The notes: generated by a model not told the origin, from the sequence alone. A stretch of DNA of 64,000 nt from Corynebacterium incognita (GCF_014217255.1 NZ_CP059404.1:868001-932000), one strand, 5' to 3'. Positions 24,025-33,884 are shown, numbered from the stretch's first letter. Numbers and translations are program-made.

Positions 24025-27000
24025 ATGCCCCACGAGTTGGATTCTGACCAGCCAGACAGTCTTCGCGCGCAGGCCCCACAGCCTGCGCGCAGCGCATTAG
24101 AGACCGTTCCCCCGCAGTACCTCGCGGGCAACCTCGCCCCGCGCACCCGCACGCTCTACGACGTCCTGCGTACCACCGCGGAGCTCTACCCGGAGGCCGC
24201 CGCCATCGATGACGGCGAGGTGCTGACGTACTCCGAGTTGCTTGCCGACGTCGAGAGTTGGGCCGCCGAGCTCCGTCGCGGCGGCGTGCGCCGCGGCGAC
24301 CGCATTGGCGTGCGCATGTCGTCGGGTTCCCGCGATTTGTACCTGGCCATCCTAGCTACCATCGCCGCCGGCGCGGCGTACGTGCCCGTGGACGCGGATG
24401 ACCCTGACGAGCGCGCCGAAATGGTTTTCGGCGAGGCCGACATCGACGGCCTTTTCACCGACGAGGGCTTCCGCATGCTGCGCGAGACCACCGGCCGCCG
24501 GGCCGCCGGGCCGCCGCCGGATGAGTTTTACCCGCGCCCGGAGGACGACGCCTGGATCATCTTCACCTCCGGTTCCACCGGCAAGCCGAAGGGCGTGGCC
24601 GTCAGTCACCGTTCCGCGGCCGCTTTCGTGGACGCGGAGGCCGCTTTGTTCCTGGTCAACCACCCTGGCGGTCCGCTCGGCCCGGACGACCGCGTGCTCG
24701 CGGGCCTGTCCGTCGCCTTCGACGCCTCCTGCGAGGAGATGTGGCTGGCGTGGGGCCACGGCGCCTGCCTGGTGCCCGCGCCGCGTTCGCTGGTGCGCTC
24801 CGGCATGGACCTGGGCCCGTGGCTGATCCGCCGGGACATCACCGTGGTCTCCACGGTGCCGACCTTGGCCGGCCTGTGGCCCGCCGAGGCGCTGGATAAT
24901 ATCCGTCTGCTCATCGTCGGCGGCGAGGCCTGCTCCCAGGAGCTCGTCGATCGCCTGGCCACCCCTGAGCGCGAAATGTGGAACACGTACGGCCCCACCG
25001 AGGCGACCGTCGTGGCGTGTGCCGATCAGCTGCACCCGGGCCGCCCGGTGTCCATCGGCCTGCCGCTCAACGGCTGGGACCTGGTGGTCGTGGACGGCCA
25101 GGGCCAGCCGGTTGGTCTCGGCGAGGTGGGCGAACTGGTCATCGGCGGCGTTGGTTTGGCCCGCTACCTGGACCCGGCCAAGGACGCCGAGAAGTATGCG
25201 CCGTTGGAGTCCGTGGGCTGGGATCACGCTTACCGCACCGGCGACCACGTGCGCTTGGAGGAAGACGGCCTGTACTTCGTGGGCCGCGTGGACGATCAGG
25301 TGAAGATCGGCGGCCGCCGCATCGAGCTCGGTGAGGTCGAGGCGAACGTCGCCGCGCTGGATAACGTGTACAACTCCGCCGTGGCGGTGCAGTCCACCGC
25401 GGGCGGCGAGAAGGTGCTCGTTGGCTACGTGTCCTTGGAGGACCCGGACCGCGGCTTCGACCACGAGGCCGCGCACCAGCGCATGGCGGAGACCATGCCC
25501 GCGGCGCTCGTGCCGCGCATCTGCGTCATGGACGAGCTGCCCGTGCGTACCTCCGGCAAGGTGGACAAGAAGGCGCTGCCGTGGCCGCTGCCCGGCGTCG
25601 GCGTGGAGGCACAGGGTCTGACCCCGACCGAGTCCTGGCTCGCCGAGCTGTGGGTCGACGTCTTGGGCGTGTCCGTGGAGGACGAGAACGCCGACTTCTT
25701 CTCCTTGGGCGGCACCTCGCTGGCCGCGGCCACGTTGGTGGGCCGCATCCGCGAGCGCTTCCCGACGGTCGCGGTGCGCGACCTCTACGATCACCCCCGC
25801 CTTGGCTCCCTGGCCGAGCAGTTGGCGGGTGCGGAGGAGCGCCCACGGGACGTCGAGAAGCGCGTGGTGAAGCCGGTGGGCGCCGGGGTGCGCCTGGCGC
25901 AATTTATGTGGCAGCTCCCGGCCATGACGCTGTCCGGCACGTCCGTGCTGACCTGGCTGCTGCTGGGCTCCAACGCTGCACATCTTGCGGGCGTGGAGTG
26001 GGCGCCGCTGACCAACTGGTGGATCGTCCTGGCGATGTTCCTGGTGTTCCTGACCCCGCTGGGTCGCATCCCCATTGGCGGCTTCGGCGCGCGACTGCTC
26101 ACCGCCGGTATCACGCCGGGTGACTACCCGCGCGGCGGCTCGGTGCACCTGCGTATCTGGGCCGCGGAGCGCTGGGCAGATGCTTCTGGTTCGCGCTCGA
26201 TTGCTGGCGCTACCTGGGTGAACAACTACGCCCGCGCGTTGGGCGTGAAGGTGGGCCGCGGAGTGGACTTGCACTCCCTGCCGCCGGTCACCGGCCTGCT
26301 CACACTGGGCGACCACGCCGCCGTGGAGCCCGAGGTGGATCTGACGGGCTACTGGCTCGACGGCGACATCCTGCACCTGGGCGCCATTCAGATCGGCCCG
26401 AACGCGCGCATCGGCGCCCGCACCACGCTGCTTCCGGGCACCGTGGTGGGCAACGACGCGCACGTGGAGGCCGGCTCCACCGTCACGGGCGAGAAGAAGA
26501 TCAAAAAGGGTTCGCGCTGGTCCGGCTCCCCCGCCAAGAAGGTGGGTCGCTCCAAGCACCGCTTCCCGGACGAGCACCCGAAGCGCCGCCCGTGGTGGGT
26601 TCCCATCTACGGCCTGAGCTCCCTGGCGCTCGCGCTGCAGCCGGCCGTAGCCATCGGCCTGGGCGCGGTCGTGGTGGTCGCGCTGGTCGAGCTCCTGGGC
26701 GGCAATGCCTTCGCGGGCGGACTGTTCTTCGCCCCGCTCGGCGCCCTGGTGGCGTTCGCGGCCTACATGGCTATGACCTGGGTGGGCGTGCGCCTGCTCT
26801 CGCTGGGCCTGAAGCCGGGCGTGACCCCGGTCCGCTCCCTGAACGGCTGGCGCGTGTGGTTCATTGAACGCCTCATGGATGATGCGCGCACGCAGCTCTT
26901 CCCGCTGTACGCCTCGCAGCTGACCCCGTGGTGGTTCCGCTCGCTGGGCGCCAAGGTGGGCGCGGATGCGGAGATCTCCACGGCCGTGATGATCCCGAAG

Positions 27001-27993
27001 TTCGCGGACATCAAGGAAGGCTCCTTCCTGGCCGACGACACCATGATCGGCGGCTACGAGCTCGGCGGCGGCTGGGTGCTCACCGGCGAGTCCAAGGTGG
27101 GCAAGCGCTCCTTCGTGGGCAACTCCGGCATCACCGGCCCCGGCCGCAAGCTGGGCAAGAACTCGCTGGTGGCCGTACTGTCTTCCACTCCGAAGAAGTC
27201 CAAGGCCGGCTCGAACTGGTGGGGCTCCCCGCCGGAGCGCATGCGCCGCGTCGAGGCCACGTTTGCTGCCACCGACGGCGATGACGCCACCAACGCCGAG
27301 GCCCTTACCTACGCCCCGCCGCTGCGCTTGAAGGTGCTGCGCGCGATCGTCGAGACGCTGCGCCTGCTGGCTCCCATGACGTCCGCGATCCTGCTCGCGC
27401 TGGTGGCAGGCACCCTCCTGGTGCTGTACAAGGACTACGGCCTAGCCGTCGCGTGGGCATTGTCCGGTGTGGTTCTCATGGCGGCGGGCGCGCTGGCCAT
27501 GGGCATCACGGTGGCGGTGAAGTGGATTTGTGTGGGCCGCCACCGCGCGGCCGACCACCCGCTGTGGAGCTCCTTCGTGTGGCTCAATGAGCTGCAGGAC
27601 GCCTTCGTCGAGTCCGTGGCGGGGCCCTGGTTCTTCCAGCACACCATGGGTACCGGCGCGCTGAACATGGGTCTGCGCGCCCTGGGCGTGCACATCGGCC
27701 GCGGCGCATGGATCGAGTCCTACTGGTTCCCAGAGACAGACCTGTGCTTCGTGGGCCGCGGCGCCACGGTGGGCCCGGGCACGGTGGTGCAAACCCACCT
27801 GTTCCAGGACCGCGTCATGTCCCTAGACACGGTGACGCTTGCCGACGGCGCGACCCTCGCCCCGCACTCCGTCGCACTGCCGGCCTCCCGCATCGGCGAC
27901 GCCGCCACCGTCGGCCCCGGCTCGCTGGTCATGCGCGGCGACCAAGTGCCCGCCCAGTCCTACTGGCAGGGCAACCCCATCGAGCCGCGTTAG
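24025..27993 (+). CDS. Pls/PosA-type NRPS: amino-acid homopolymer synthetase
   Basis: This 1322-residue protein has the plan of Streptomyces albulus epsilon-poly-L-lysine synthetase Pls (about 1319 residues). An adenylation domain (residues about 45-520) has IIFTSGSTGKPKG at 178-190, NTYGPTE at 320-326, YRTGDHVRLEEDG and GRVDDQVKIGG near 405-430 and SGKVDKKALP near 512. A carrier domain follows with LGGTS, Ser565 being the phosphopantetheine site. Then come three modules, each with two membrane helices (about 630-690, 860-925, 1110-1165) and a hexapeptide-repeat segment (about 785-830, 985-1050, 1220-1315). There is no condensation or thioesterase domain. The pocket reads D233, A234, E237, then S, I, G, T, V, V and Lys, close to a lysine code. 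A basic amino-acid polymer is the likely product; this is inference. Confidence 0.9.
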   Translation: MPHELDSDQPDSLRAQAPQPARSALETVPPQYLAGNLAPRTRTLYDVLRTTAELYPEAAAIDDGEVLTYSELLADVESWAAELRRGGVRRGDRIGVRMSSGSRDLYLAILATIAAGAAYVPVDADDPDERAEMVFGEADIDGLFTDEGFRMLRETTGRRAAGPPPDEFYPRPEDDAWIIFTSGSTGKPKGVAVSHRSAAAFVDAEAALFLVNHPGGPLGPDDRVLAGLSVAFDASCEEMWLAWGHGACLVPAPRSLVRSGMDLGPWLIRRDITVVSTVPTLAGLWPAEALDNIRLLIVGGEACSQELVDRLATPEREMWNTYGPTEATVVACADQLHPGRPVSIGLPLNGWDLVVVDGQGQPVGLGEVGELVIGGVGLARYLDPAKDAEKYAPLESVGWDHAYRTGDHVRLEEDGLYFVGRVDDQVKIGGRRIELGEVEANVAALDNVYNSAVAVQSTAGGEKVLVGYVSLEDPDRGFDHEAAHQRMAETMPAALVPRICVMDELPVRTSGKVDKKALPWPLPGVGVEAQGLTPTESWLAELWVDVLGVSVEDENADFFSLGGTSLAAATLVGRIRERFPTVAVRDLYDHPRLGSLAEQLAGAEERPRDVEKRVVKPVGAGVRLAQFMWQLPAMTLSGTSVLTWLLLGSNAAHLAGVEWAPLTNWWIVLAMFLVFLTPLGRIPIGGFGARLLTAGITPGDYPRGGSVHLRIWAAERWADASGSRSIAGATWVNNYARALGVKVGRGVDLHSLPPVTGLLTLGDHAAVEPEVDLTGYWLDGDILHLGAIQIGPNARIGARTTLLPGTVVGNDAHVEAGSTVTGEKKIKKGSRWSGSPAKKVGRSKHRFPDEHPKRRPWWVPIYGLSSLALALQPAVAIGLGAVVVVALVELLGGNAFAGGLFFAPLGALVAFAAYMAMTWVGVRLLSLGLKPGVTPVRSLNGWRVWFIERLMDDARTQLFPLYASQLTPWWFRSLGAKVGADAEISTAVMIPKFADIKEGSFLADDTMIGGYELGGGWVLTGESKVGKRSFVGNSGITGPGRKLGKNSLVAVLSSTPKKSKAGSNWWGSPPERMRRVEATFAATDGDDATNAEALTYAPPLRLKVLRAIVETLRLLAPMTSAILLALVAGTLLVLYKDYGLAVAWALSGVVLMAAGALAMGITVAVKWICVGRHRAADHPLWSSFVWLNELQDAFVESVAGPWFFQHTMGTGALNMGLRALGVHIGRGAWIESYWFPETDLCFVGRGATVGPGTVVQTHLFQDRVMSLDTVTLADGATLAPHSVALPASRIGDAATVGPGSLVMRGDQVPAQSYWQGNPIEPR

Positions 27994-29627
27994 CGCGCGA
28001 AGTCCTGGTACTTGATCATCTCGTTCTTGCGGAAGTCCCAGGCCTCTACGCGGACGCGGTCCGAGTAGGTCTTCACGCGCAAGCCCGTGATCGATCCCTC
28101 GTCCACGATGGTCTCATCGTGGTCGCCGCCCGGGCGGTACTCGTTGGTGATGGCGCCGGTGTTGACCACCGGGAAGCCCTTCTTGCCGGCTTCACCGGTG
28201 CCGTCGTAGCGGCGCATCCCCCACCAGTCGTTCTGCTGCAGGCTGGAATGAGTGTGGCTGGTAAACGCCACGATGTTGTTGTACTTGTTCAGTACGTTGG
28301 ATAGCGCCTCAAGATCCTCAAAGTCGTTTTGGTACCACGCCGAGTGCGTCATGGACACCGTCTGTGGCAGCACCGGGTGAGTAAACACCAGCGGGGTCAC
28401 GCCGCGGGACGTCCAGTAGCCGACGCGCTCGTCCAACCAGTTGAGCTGCTCCTCGGAAAGGCGCTGGAAGGGCTCCTTGCCGTCGCGGTCCACGTCAGAG
28501 TAGTACTCGGTGTTAATAGAGATGAGCGGAACGCCGCCAGCCATCTTCTCCGTGTACGGCTTGTCCTGGCCGGAGTACTTGAGGAAGCGCTCCAGGTTCT
28601 TCTCCGAGCCGTCCGGCCCGTACATTTCATGATTACCGATGGTCCACAGTTCCGCCTCGGCATCATGCGGCTCAGCACGGTGCGCAGCCAGGAACTCGTC
28701 CCACAAGTGCTGCTCGCCCGTGTTCACCAAGTCGCCGTTGAGCACCAGTGCGTCGGCCTTGTCTTCCATGGCGTTGAGATGGCGAATCGCCTGCTGGTAT
28801 TCCTTGGTATCGCCCTGAATATCGGACAGCACGTCCACGATTGATTCTGGCTCGCCCGGGAGCTCGCCCAACGGCTCGGAAACGGCAACGTTATCGATGG
28901 CCCACCACCAGTCGTCGTTCCCACCCAGATAGTCAAAGCGCACCTTCATGTCCTGCGCCCCAGCGGGGACCTCCACGTTGAGGTTCTCGTGGGCGGAGAA
29001 TTCATCAGCGGTGTACTGCTTGACGACGTCCCCTTCCCCACCGTCGAAGGACACCGTCACGGTGGCCTTCTGGTCCGGGGAGCCTTGGCGGTAGTGGTGG
29101 TCAAATGTCAGCGCCACGCGGTCTTGCGCGGCCACGGGAATGTCGGGGGTGATGAGTCCGGCGTCCATGGAGTCGGTGGCGTTGAGTCGCTGCTGCTTGG
29201 AGTCGATGACCGCGATCTGGTCGTGCGCCCCGGTGAACCAGTGCCGCATGTCCGTGCCAGCGGCCCACGTCCAGTGGCGAATGTCCGTGAGAGTCCACCC
29301 CTTCCACCGCGCTTCACCGGAGGTCACGCCGGTATCCTCGCTGGCCCAGCCTTCTGGAACCTTGTGGGTGAAATGCACCGGGTTAGGCACCTCATCAAAC
29401 GACTCGGACCACAGCGTCTCGCCCGCATCACCGGTACCTGCTGGAGCGTCGTCACCAGGACGCGAAGACCCGGACGAGTTCGAGGAACCGCTAGAGGAAC
29501 CAAGAAGCGACGTTGGCAGAGAAGAGGACAGCGACGACTGCGCGCCGGCCGTCGGGGCAACAGCAGTGGTGACAACAAGGGCAGAGGCGAGCAGCGCAAA
29601 CGAGCGCGAATTAGGGATATGTTTCAT
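27990..29627 (-). CDS. Secreted calcineurin-like metallophosphoesterase
   Basis: The 545-residue protein starts at ATG 29627 with a signal peptide (FALLASALVVTTAVAPTAGA) and a Ser-rich segment. The first half (about residues 80-250) resembles a beta-sandwich carbohydrate or MAM-like domain (LTFDHHYRQGS, DMKVRFDYLGGND). The metallophosphoesterase half has VDVLSDIQG near 265, LVLNGDLVNTG near 290, WTIGNHEMYG near 325, FTHPVLPQT near 415 and AFTSHTHSS near 455, covering the metal-binding Asp, Asn and His residues. It should hydrolyse a phosphoester outside the membrane. Its stop overlaps the stop of the convergent synthetase gene by 4 bp; no functional link is shown. Confidence 0.85.
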   Translation of the reverse strand: MKHIPNSRSFALLASALVVTTAVAPTAGAQSSLSSSLPTSLLGSSSGSSNSSGSSRPGDDAPAGTGDAGETLWSESFDEVPNPVHFTHKVPEGWASEDTGVTSGEARWKGWTLTDIRHWTWAAGTDMRHWFTGAHDQIAVIDSKQQRLNATDSMDAGLITPDIPVAAQDRVALTFDHHYRQGSPDQKATVTVSFDGGEGDVVKQYTADEFSAHENLNVEVPAGAQDMKVRFDYLGGNDDWWWAIDNVAVSEPLGELPGEPESIVDVLSDIQGDTKEYQQAIRHLNAMEDKADALVLNGDLVNTGEQHLWDEFLAAHRAEPHDAEAELWTIGNHEMYGPDGSEKNLERFLKYSGQDKPYTEKMAGGVPLISINTEYYSDVDRDGKEPFQRLSEEQLNWLDERVGYWTSRGVTPLVFTHPVLPQTVSMTHSAWYQNDFEDLEALSNVLNKYNNIVAFTSHTHSSLQQNDWWGMRRYDGTGEAGKKGFPVVNTGAITNEYRPGGDHDETIVDEGSITGLRVKTYSDRVRVEAWDFRKNEMIKYQDFAR

Positions 29628-29710
29628 GGGTTTTACTTTGCCCACTAAGGGGAAAACCCAAATCAACGTTAAATTAAGATTTGTTTAACAATTAGCGTTT
29701 GGGGACAGCA

Positions 29711-29746
29711 GAAGCCCCCCCCGCTGCTTCACGCAACGAGGGCTTC
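29711..29746 (-). terminator. Weak hairpin after ppk2
   Basis: GAAGCCC (29711-29717) and GGGCTTC (29740-29746) form a 7-bp stem with a 22-nt loop, between the convergent-facing end of ppk2 and the phosphoesterase promoter region. No T run follows, so the terminator call is weak. Confidence 0.35.
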
Positions 29747-29786
29747 GCGCAGTGTTTAGTACGGAAGCTAGGAGCTAAACCTGCAA

Positions 29787-30686
29787 CTAGTCGCCGATTT
29801 GGTCGCGGCCGCGCATGACGATCTTGTCATCCGGCTCGCCAACGACGTCGTGGTCCTTGTTGGTGTATTCAAACTTGGACAGGACGTAGCGCATCGCGTT
29901 GATACGGGCGCGCTTCTTGTCATTGGATTTGATGGTGATCCACGGGGACTCTTCGGTGTCCGTGTAGCGGAACTGCTCTTCCTTGGCACGGGTGTAGTCA
30001 TCCCACTTGTCCAGGGAGGCCAAGTCCATCGGAGAAAGCTTCCACTGGCGCACGGGATCGATCTGGCGGATGGCGAAGCGGGTGCGCTGCTCCTTGCGGG
30101 TCACGGAGAACCACAGCTTGGTCAAAGAAATACCGGAGCCCAGGATCATGTTCTCCAGCATGGGAACCTCACGGAGGAACTCGGCGTGCTGGGATTCGGT
30201 GCAGAAGCCCATGACGCGTTCGACGCCGGAGCGGTTGTACCAGGAGCGGTCGAAGAACACGATCTCGCCGCCGGCCGGGAAGTGCTGGATGTAGCGCTGG
30301 AAGTACCAGGAGGTGGACTCGCGCGGGGAGGGCTTCTCCAACGCCACGGTGCGGGCACCACGCGGGTTGAGGTGCTCGTTGAAGCGCTTGATGGTGCCGC
30401 CCTTACCTGCGGCGTCGCGGCCCTCGAACAAGATGATGTGGCGCTGGCCGGTTTCCTTGGTCCAGTTCTGCCACTTCAGCAGCTCAATCTGCAGGGAGCG
30501 CTTGGTCTTTTCGTACTCGTCGCGCGTCATGCGTTCCTCGTACGGGTAGTTCTCACGCCACGTTTCGATAGGGGAACCGTCCGGCTTGAGCAGGGCGGGA
30601 TCGTCCTCATCAGAGTCGTCGACTACGTAGCCGTCGGTTTGCGCCAGGTCAATCTCCGGCAGTTCGTCGTCTTTTTTGTCAGCCAT
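29787..30686 (-). CDS. ppk2: Polyphosphate kinase 2 (PPK2)
   Basis: PPK2 transfers phosphate between polyphosphate and nucleoside diphosphates. The 299-residue product from ATG 30686 has Walker A FEGRDAAGKGGTIKR near residues 104-118, the lid region EKPSPRESTSWYFQRYIQHFP near 135-155 and Walker B VFFDRSWYNRSGVERVMGF near 163-181, all of a single-domain class I-like PPK2. An acidic N-terminal tail (DDSDEDDPALL) precedes the domain. The gene lies downstream of porA, as cg3007 does in C. glutamicum, but a perfect hairpin separates them, so it probably has its own promoter. Confidence 0.93.
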   Translation of the reverse strand: MADKKDDELPEIDLAQTDGYVVDDSDEDDPALLKPDGSPIETWRENYPYEERMTRDEYEKTKRSLQIELLKWQNWTKETGQRHIILFEGRDAAGKGGTIKRFNEHLNPRGARTVALEKPSPRESTSWYFQRYIQHFPAGGEIVFFDRSWYNRSGVERVMGFCTESQHAEFLREVPMLENMILGSGISLTKLWFSVTRKEQRTRFAIRQIDPVRQWKLSPMDLASLDKWDDYTRAKEEQFRYTDTEESPWITIKSNDKKRARINAMRYVLSKFEYTNKDHDVVGEPDDKIVMRGRDQIGD

Positions 30687-30776
30687 AACTACAAGTTTAG
30701 CCCCTACCGGGAACTCGGGCGCGGTGAACAGCCATATCACTTCCGGGCCATGGAACGGACCTACCCCAGGCATGCA

Positions 30777-30806
30777 AAAGGCCCCAACCAGAAGGTTGGG
30801 GCCTTT
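30777..30806 (-). terminator. Rho-independent terminator after porA
   Basis: A perfect 13-bp stem AAAGGCCCCAACC/GGTTGGGGCCTTT closes a 4-nt loop. On the minus strand the stem is followed by TTTTGC. It lies 35 nt after porA and upstream of ppk2. Confidence 0.85.
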
Positions 30807-30841
30807 CAAGAAAGCTAGCTACTTGCGTAGCAGGGCTTTAC

Positions 30842-31003
30842 TTAAGCAATCAGACCGATCAGGTCGGAAGCGCCGCCAGCAGCCTTAGCCAGTGGCTTCA
30901 TCAGCTCGAAGAGCGGGGTAACGAAAGCACCGATGGTGGTGATGAACTCAAAGCCCTCGAGCTTTGCAGCGAACTCGGAAGAACCGGTCAGGAACTCAGA
31001 CAT
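30842..31003 (-). CDS. porA: PorA-like small outer-membrane (mycomembrane) porin subunit
   Basis: The 53-residue protein has no signal peptide. It is one amphipathic helix, and its end (GGASDLIGLIA) resembles the end of C. glutamicum PorA (ADLIGLLG). PorA joins PorH in hetero-oligomeric channels of the mycolic acid outer membrane; in C. glutamicum both are O-mycoloylated on serine. Ser8 and Ser9 (LTGSSEF) are candidate acceptors here. The start ATG 31003 has AGGAGA 4-5 nt upstream. Position downstream of porH and of groEL matches the cg3008-cg3009-cg3011 order. The call rests on size, order and the C-terminal motif. Confidence 0.85.
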   Translation of the reverse strand: MSEFLTGSSEFAAKLEGFEFITTIGAFVTPLFELMKPLAKAAGGASDLIGLIA

Positions 31004-31064
31004 GTTATCTCCTATGAAGTGAAAGATGTAGATGGATTGAGTCAGGCCGAAGCCCGAAACAGGT

Positions 31065-31235
31065 TTACTTGGAGGAACCTGCGAAAGCCTCGACAAGCTT
31101 GCCAACGCCGCCGTTGGTCTCGTCGTTGCCAGCCAGGCCGTCGAAGAAGGAGTTCAGGCCGAAGAATACGTCAGCCCAGCCCTCCCAGGTGGTCTTGAAG
31201 TTGTCGAGGTGCAGCTGGATTACGGAAAGATCCAT
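31065..31235 (-). CDS. porH: PorH-like small mycomembrane porin subunit
   Basis: The 56-residue protein begins MDLSVIQLHLDNFKTTWEGW, like C. glutamicum PorH (MDLSLLKETLGNYETFGG), and ends in FAGSSK with serines near the C-terminus, where PorH carries its mycoloyl ester. There is no signal sequence, as is usual for these porins. The start ATG 31235 follows GAAGGAGA with 6-7 nt spacing, a strong site that suits an abundant protein. It is the first gene of the porH-porA pair; a 709-bp gap lies upstream. Confidence 0.87.
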   Translation of the reverse strand: MDLSVIQLHLDNFKTTWEGWADVFFGLNSFFDGLAGNDETNGGVGKLVEAFAGSSK

Positions 31236-31861
31236 TGTGATTCTCCTTCGAGAAGTCCGCGGGTAATTTCTTACGCCGTCGGAGTGTGTACAGTTTGCAG
31301 ACACCCGAGGGCGTCACAGGAGACTATTTTGTCACAGATTCCCCACCCGTCAACCCGGATGCTCAAAAAATGTTGTGTGGCCTTGCCGCCTTCGCAGCAC
31401 TTAATATTCTGTGATCGAAGTCACTAAATTTTTCCCGCAATTCGGTTTATGGCGATAACCTGCCCGTTTCTTTACAAATGCATAAAGTGAAAACTAATTT
31501 TCACTCTAGTCACTCGCGTCAATTTGCATTTTCGGGCCACACCCAGATCCGATGCAGGAAAATTTGAGGGTGCTTTTTACCCCAATCCGGGGGCGTTCGC
31601 ACGCCCCAGCAGTTCGACCGCGGCGCCACGAGGCGCGTCATGCGGTTGATTACATTCCGATAACTTCACACCATTATGGTGCACATGGTCTGTAACGCTT
31701 TGTACACTTCCGGCAATAAGATACAAACTCAAGTGCCACTACTCGCAATTTCAAGGCGACGATGGGCGTGTCTTGAACCCAAAGAAGGCTCTCAGGATGC
31801 TATAAGGGTTTGAGCCGCGGAAAGCTTACACCGTGCTTCCGAATTTGCATCACTAATACAT
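31236..31861. other. Long AT-rich intergenic region upstream of porH
   Basis: No protein gene is visible. The part next to porH holds a candidate minus-strand promoter (TTGACG with CAAAAT about 16 nt later, near 31330-31355), two TGTGAC direct repeats (minus strand, around 31310-31340) and a GlxR-like site at 31410-31425. Further out there are a small dyad ACCAT-T-ATGGT (31670-31680) and a foldable stretch around 31750-31840 (CTTGAACCC with GGGTTTGAG). The region likely carries porin regulation and possibly a small RNA. Confidence 0.5.
31410..31425. promoter_or_regulatory. GlxR (CRP-family) site candidate upstream of porH
   Basis: TGTGATCGAAGTCACT matches the GlxR consensus TGTGA-N6-TCACA at 9 of 10 fixed positions with the right spacing. 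It lies 175 bp before the porH start. cAMP-GlxR control of the porins is inference. Confidence 0.5.
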
Positions 31862-31906
31862 AAGGCCGTGGGCCCACCAGATAAGTTCTGGTGGGCCCAC
31901 GGCCTT
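31862..31906 (-). terminator. Strong hairpin terminator after groEL
   Basis: A perfect 19-bp stem AAGGCCGTGGGCCCACCAG/CTGGTGGGCCCACGGCCTT with a 7-nt loop lies 38 nt after the groEL stop. The flank on the minus strand (ATGTATT) is not a full T run, but the stem is unusually stable. Confidence 0.75.
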
Positions 31907-31944
31907 GAGATTGCGGTTCGGGGAACCACGAGGGTGGGGCGAGC

Positions 31945-33639
<1,695 letters not shown>

Positions 33640-33717
33640 TCACCGACAATCGTGGGCGCCCGCGACGGCACGGCTGGCGAGTGTAAACCAACCTCACCCA
33701 CGACACTGATCGTTTAT

Positions 33718-33744
33718 CTAGCACTCGGGTTGTGAAAGTGCTAG
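33718..33744. promoter_or_regulatory. CIRCE element 1 (HrcA operator)
   Basis: CTAGCACTC-N9-AAGTGCTAG on the plus strand matches the CIRCE plan TTAGCACTC-N9-GAGTGCTAA with three changes, two of them at the outer first base pair and one in the right arm. It lies about 120 bp upstream of groEL in the transcript leader. Confidence 0.85.
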
Positions 33745-33749
33745 GCACC

Positions 33750-33777
33750 ATTCTGGCACTCGACGCCCGCGAGTGCA
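33750..33777 (-). promoter_or_regulatory. Candidate heat-shock promoter of groEL
   Basis: On the minus strand TTGCAC (33777-33772) and CAGAAT (33755-33750) are 16 nt apart and can serve as -35 and -10. The -35 lies inside CIRCE element 2, so bound HrcA would block the polymerase. Confidence 0.5.
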
Positions 33778-33779
33778 AG
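33753..33779. promoter_or_regulatory. CIRCE element 2 (HrcA operator)
   Basis: CTGGCACTC-N9-GAGTGCAAG has perfect GCACTC/GAGTGC half-sites with the standard 9-nt spacing. It lies 8 bp from element 1 and overlaps the candidate -35. Confidence 0.85.
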
Positions 33780-33793
33780 AAGTGACGCGAAAG

Positions 33794-33842
33794 CCCCGCT
33801 CGCACCACCCTCAGCGTTGTGAGGACGGGCGCACGGGGCGTC
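33794..33842 (-). terminator. Nested hairpin between the OPT gene and groEL
   Basis: GCCCCG/CGGGGC outer arms enclose an inner CCTCA-CAACGC-TGAGG hairpin. On the minus strand it is followed by TTTCGCG. It would end OPT transcription before the groEL promoter. Confidence 0.5.
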
Positions 33843-33884
33843 GTTGGCGTCGAAAAGCCTTTAAAGGACTATGGAGCCACCTTA

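Noticed and set aside
24352-26577. Long minus-strand open frame (about 741 codons) opposite the Pls-like synthetase
   Set aside because: It is rich in His, Arg and Ala, lacks any domain, and lies wholly antisense to a clear NRPS gene; GC-rich codon bias opens such frames.
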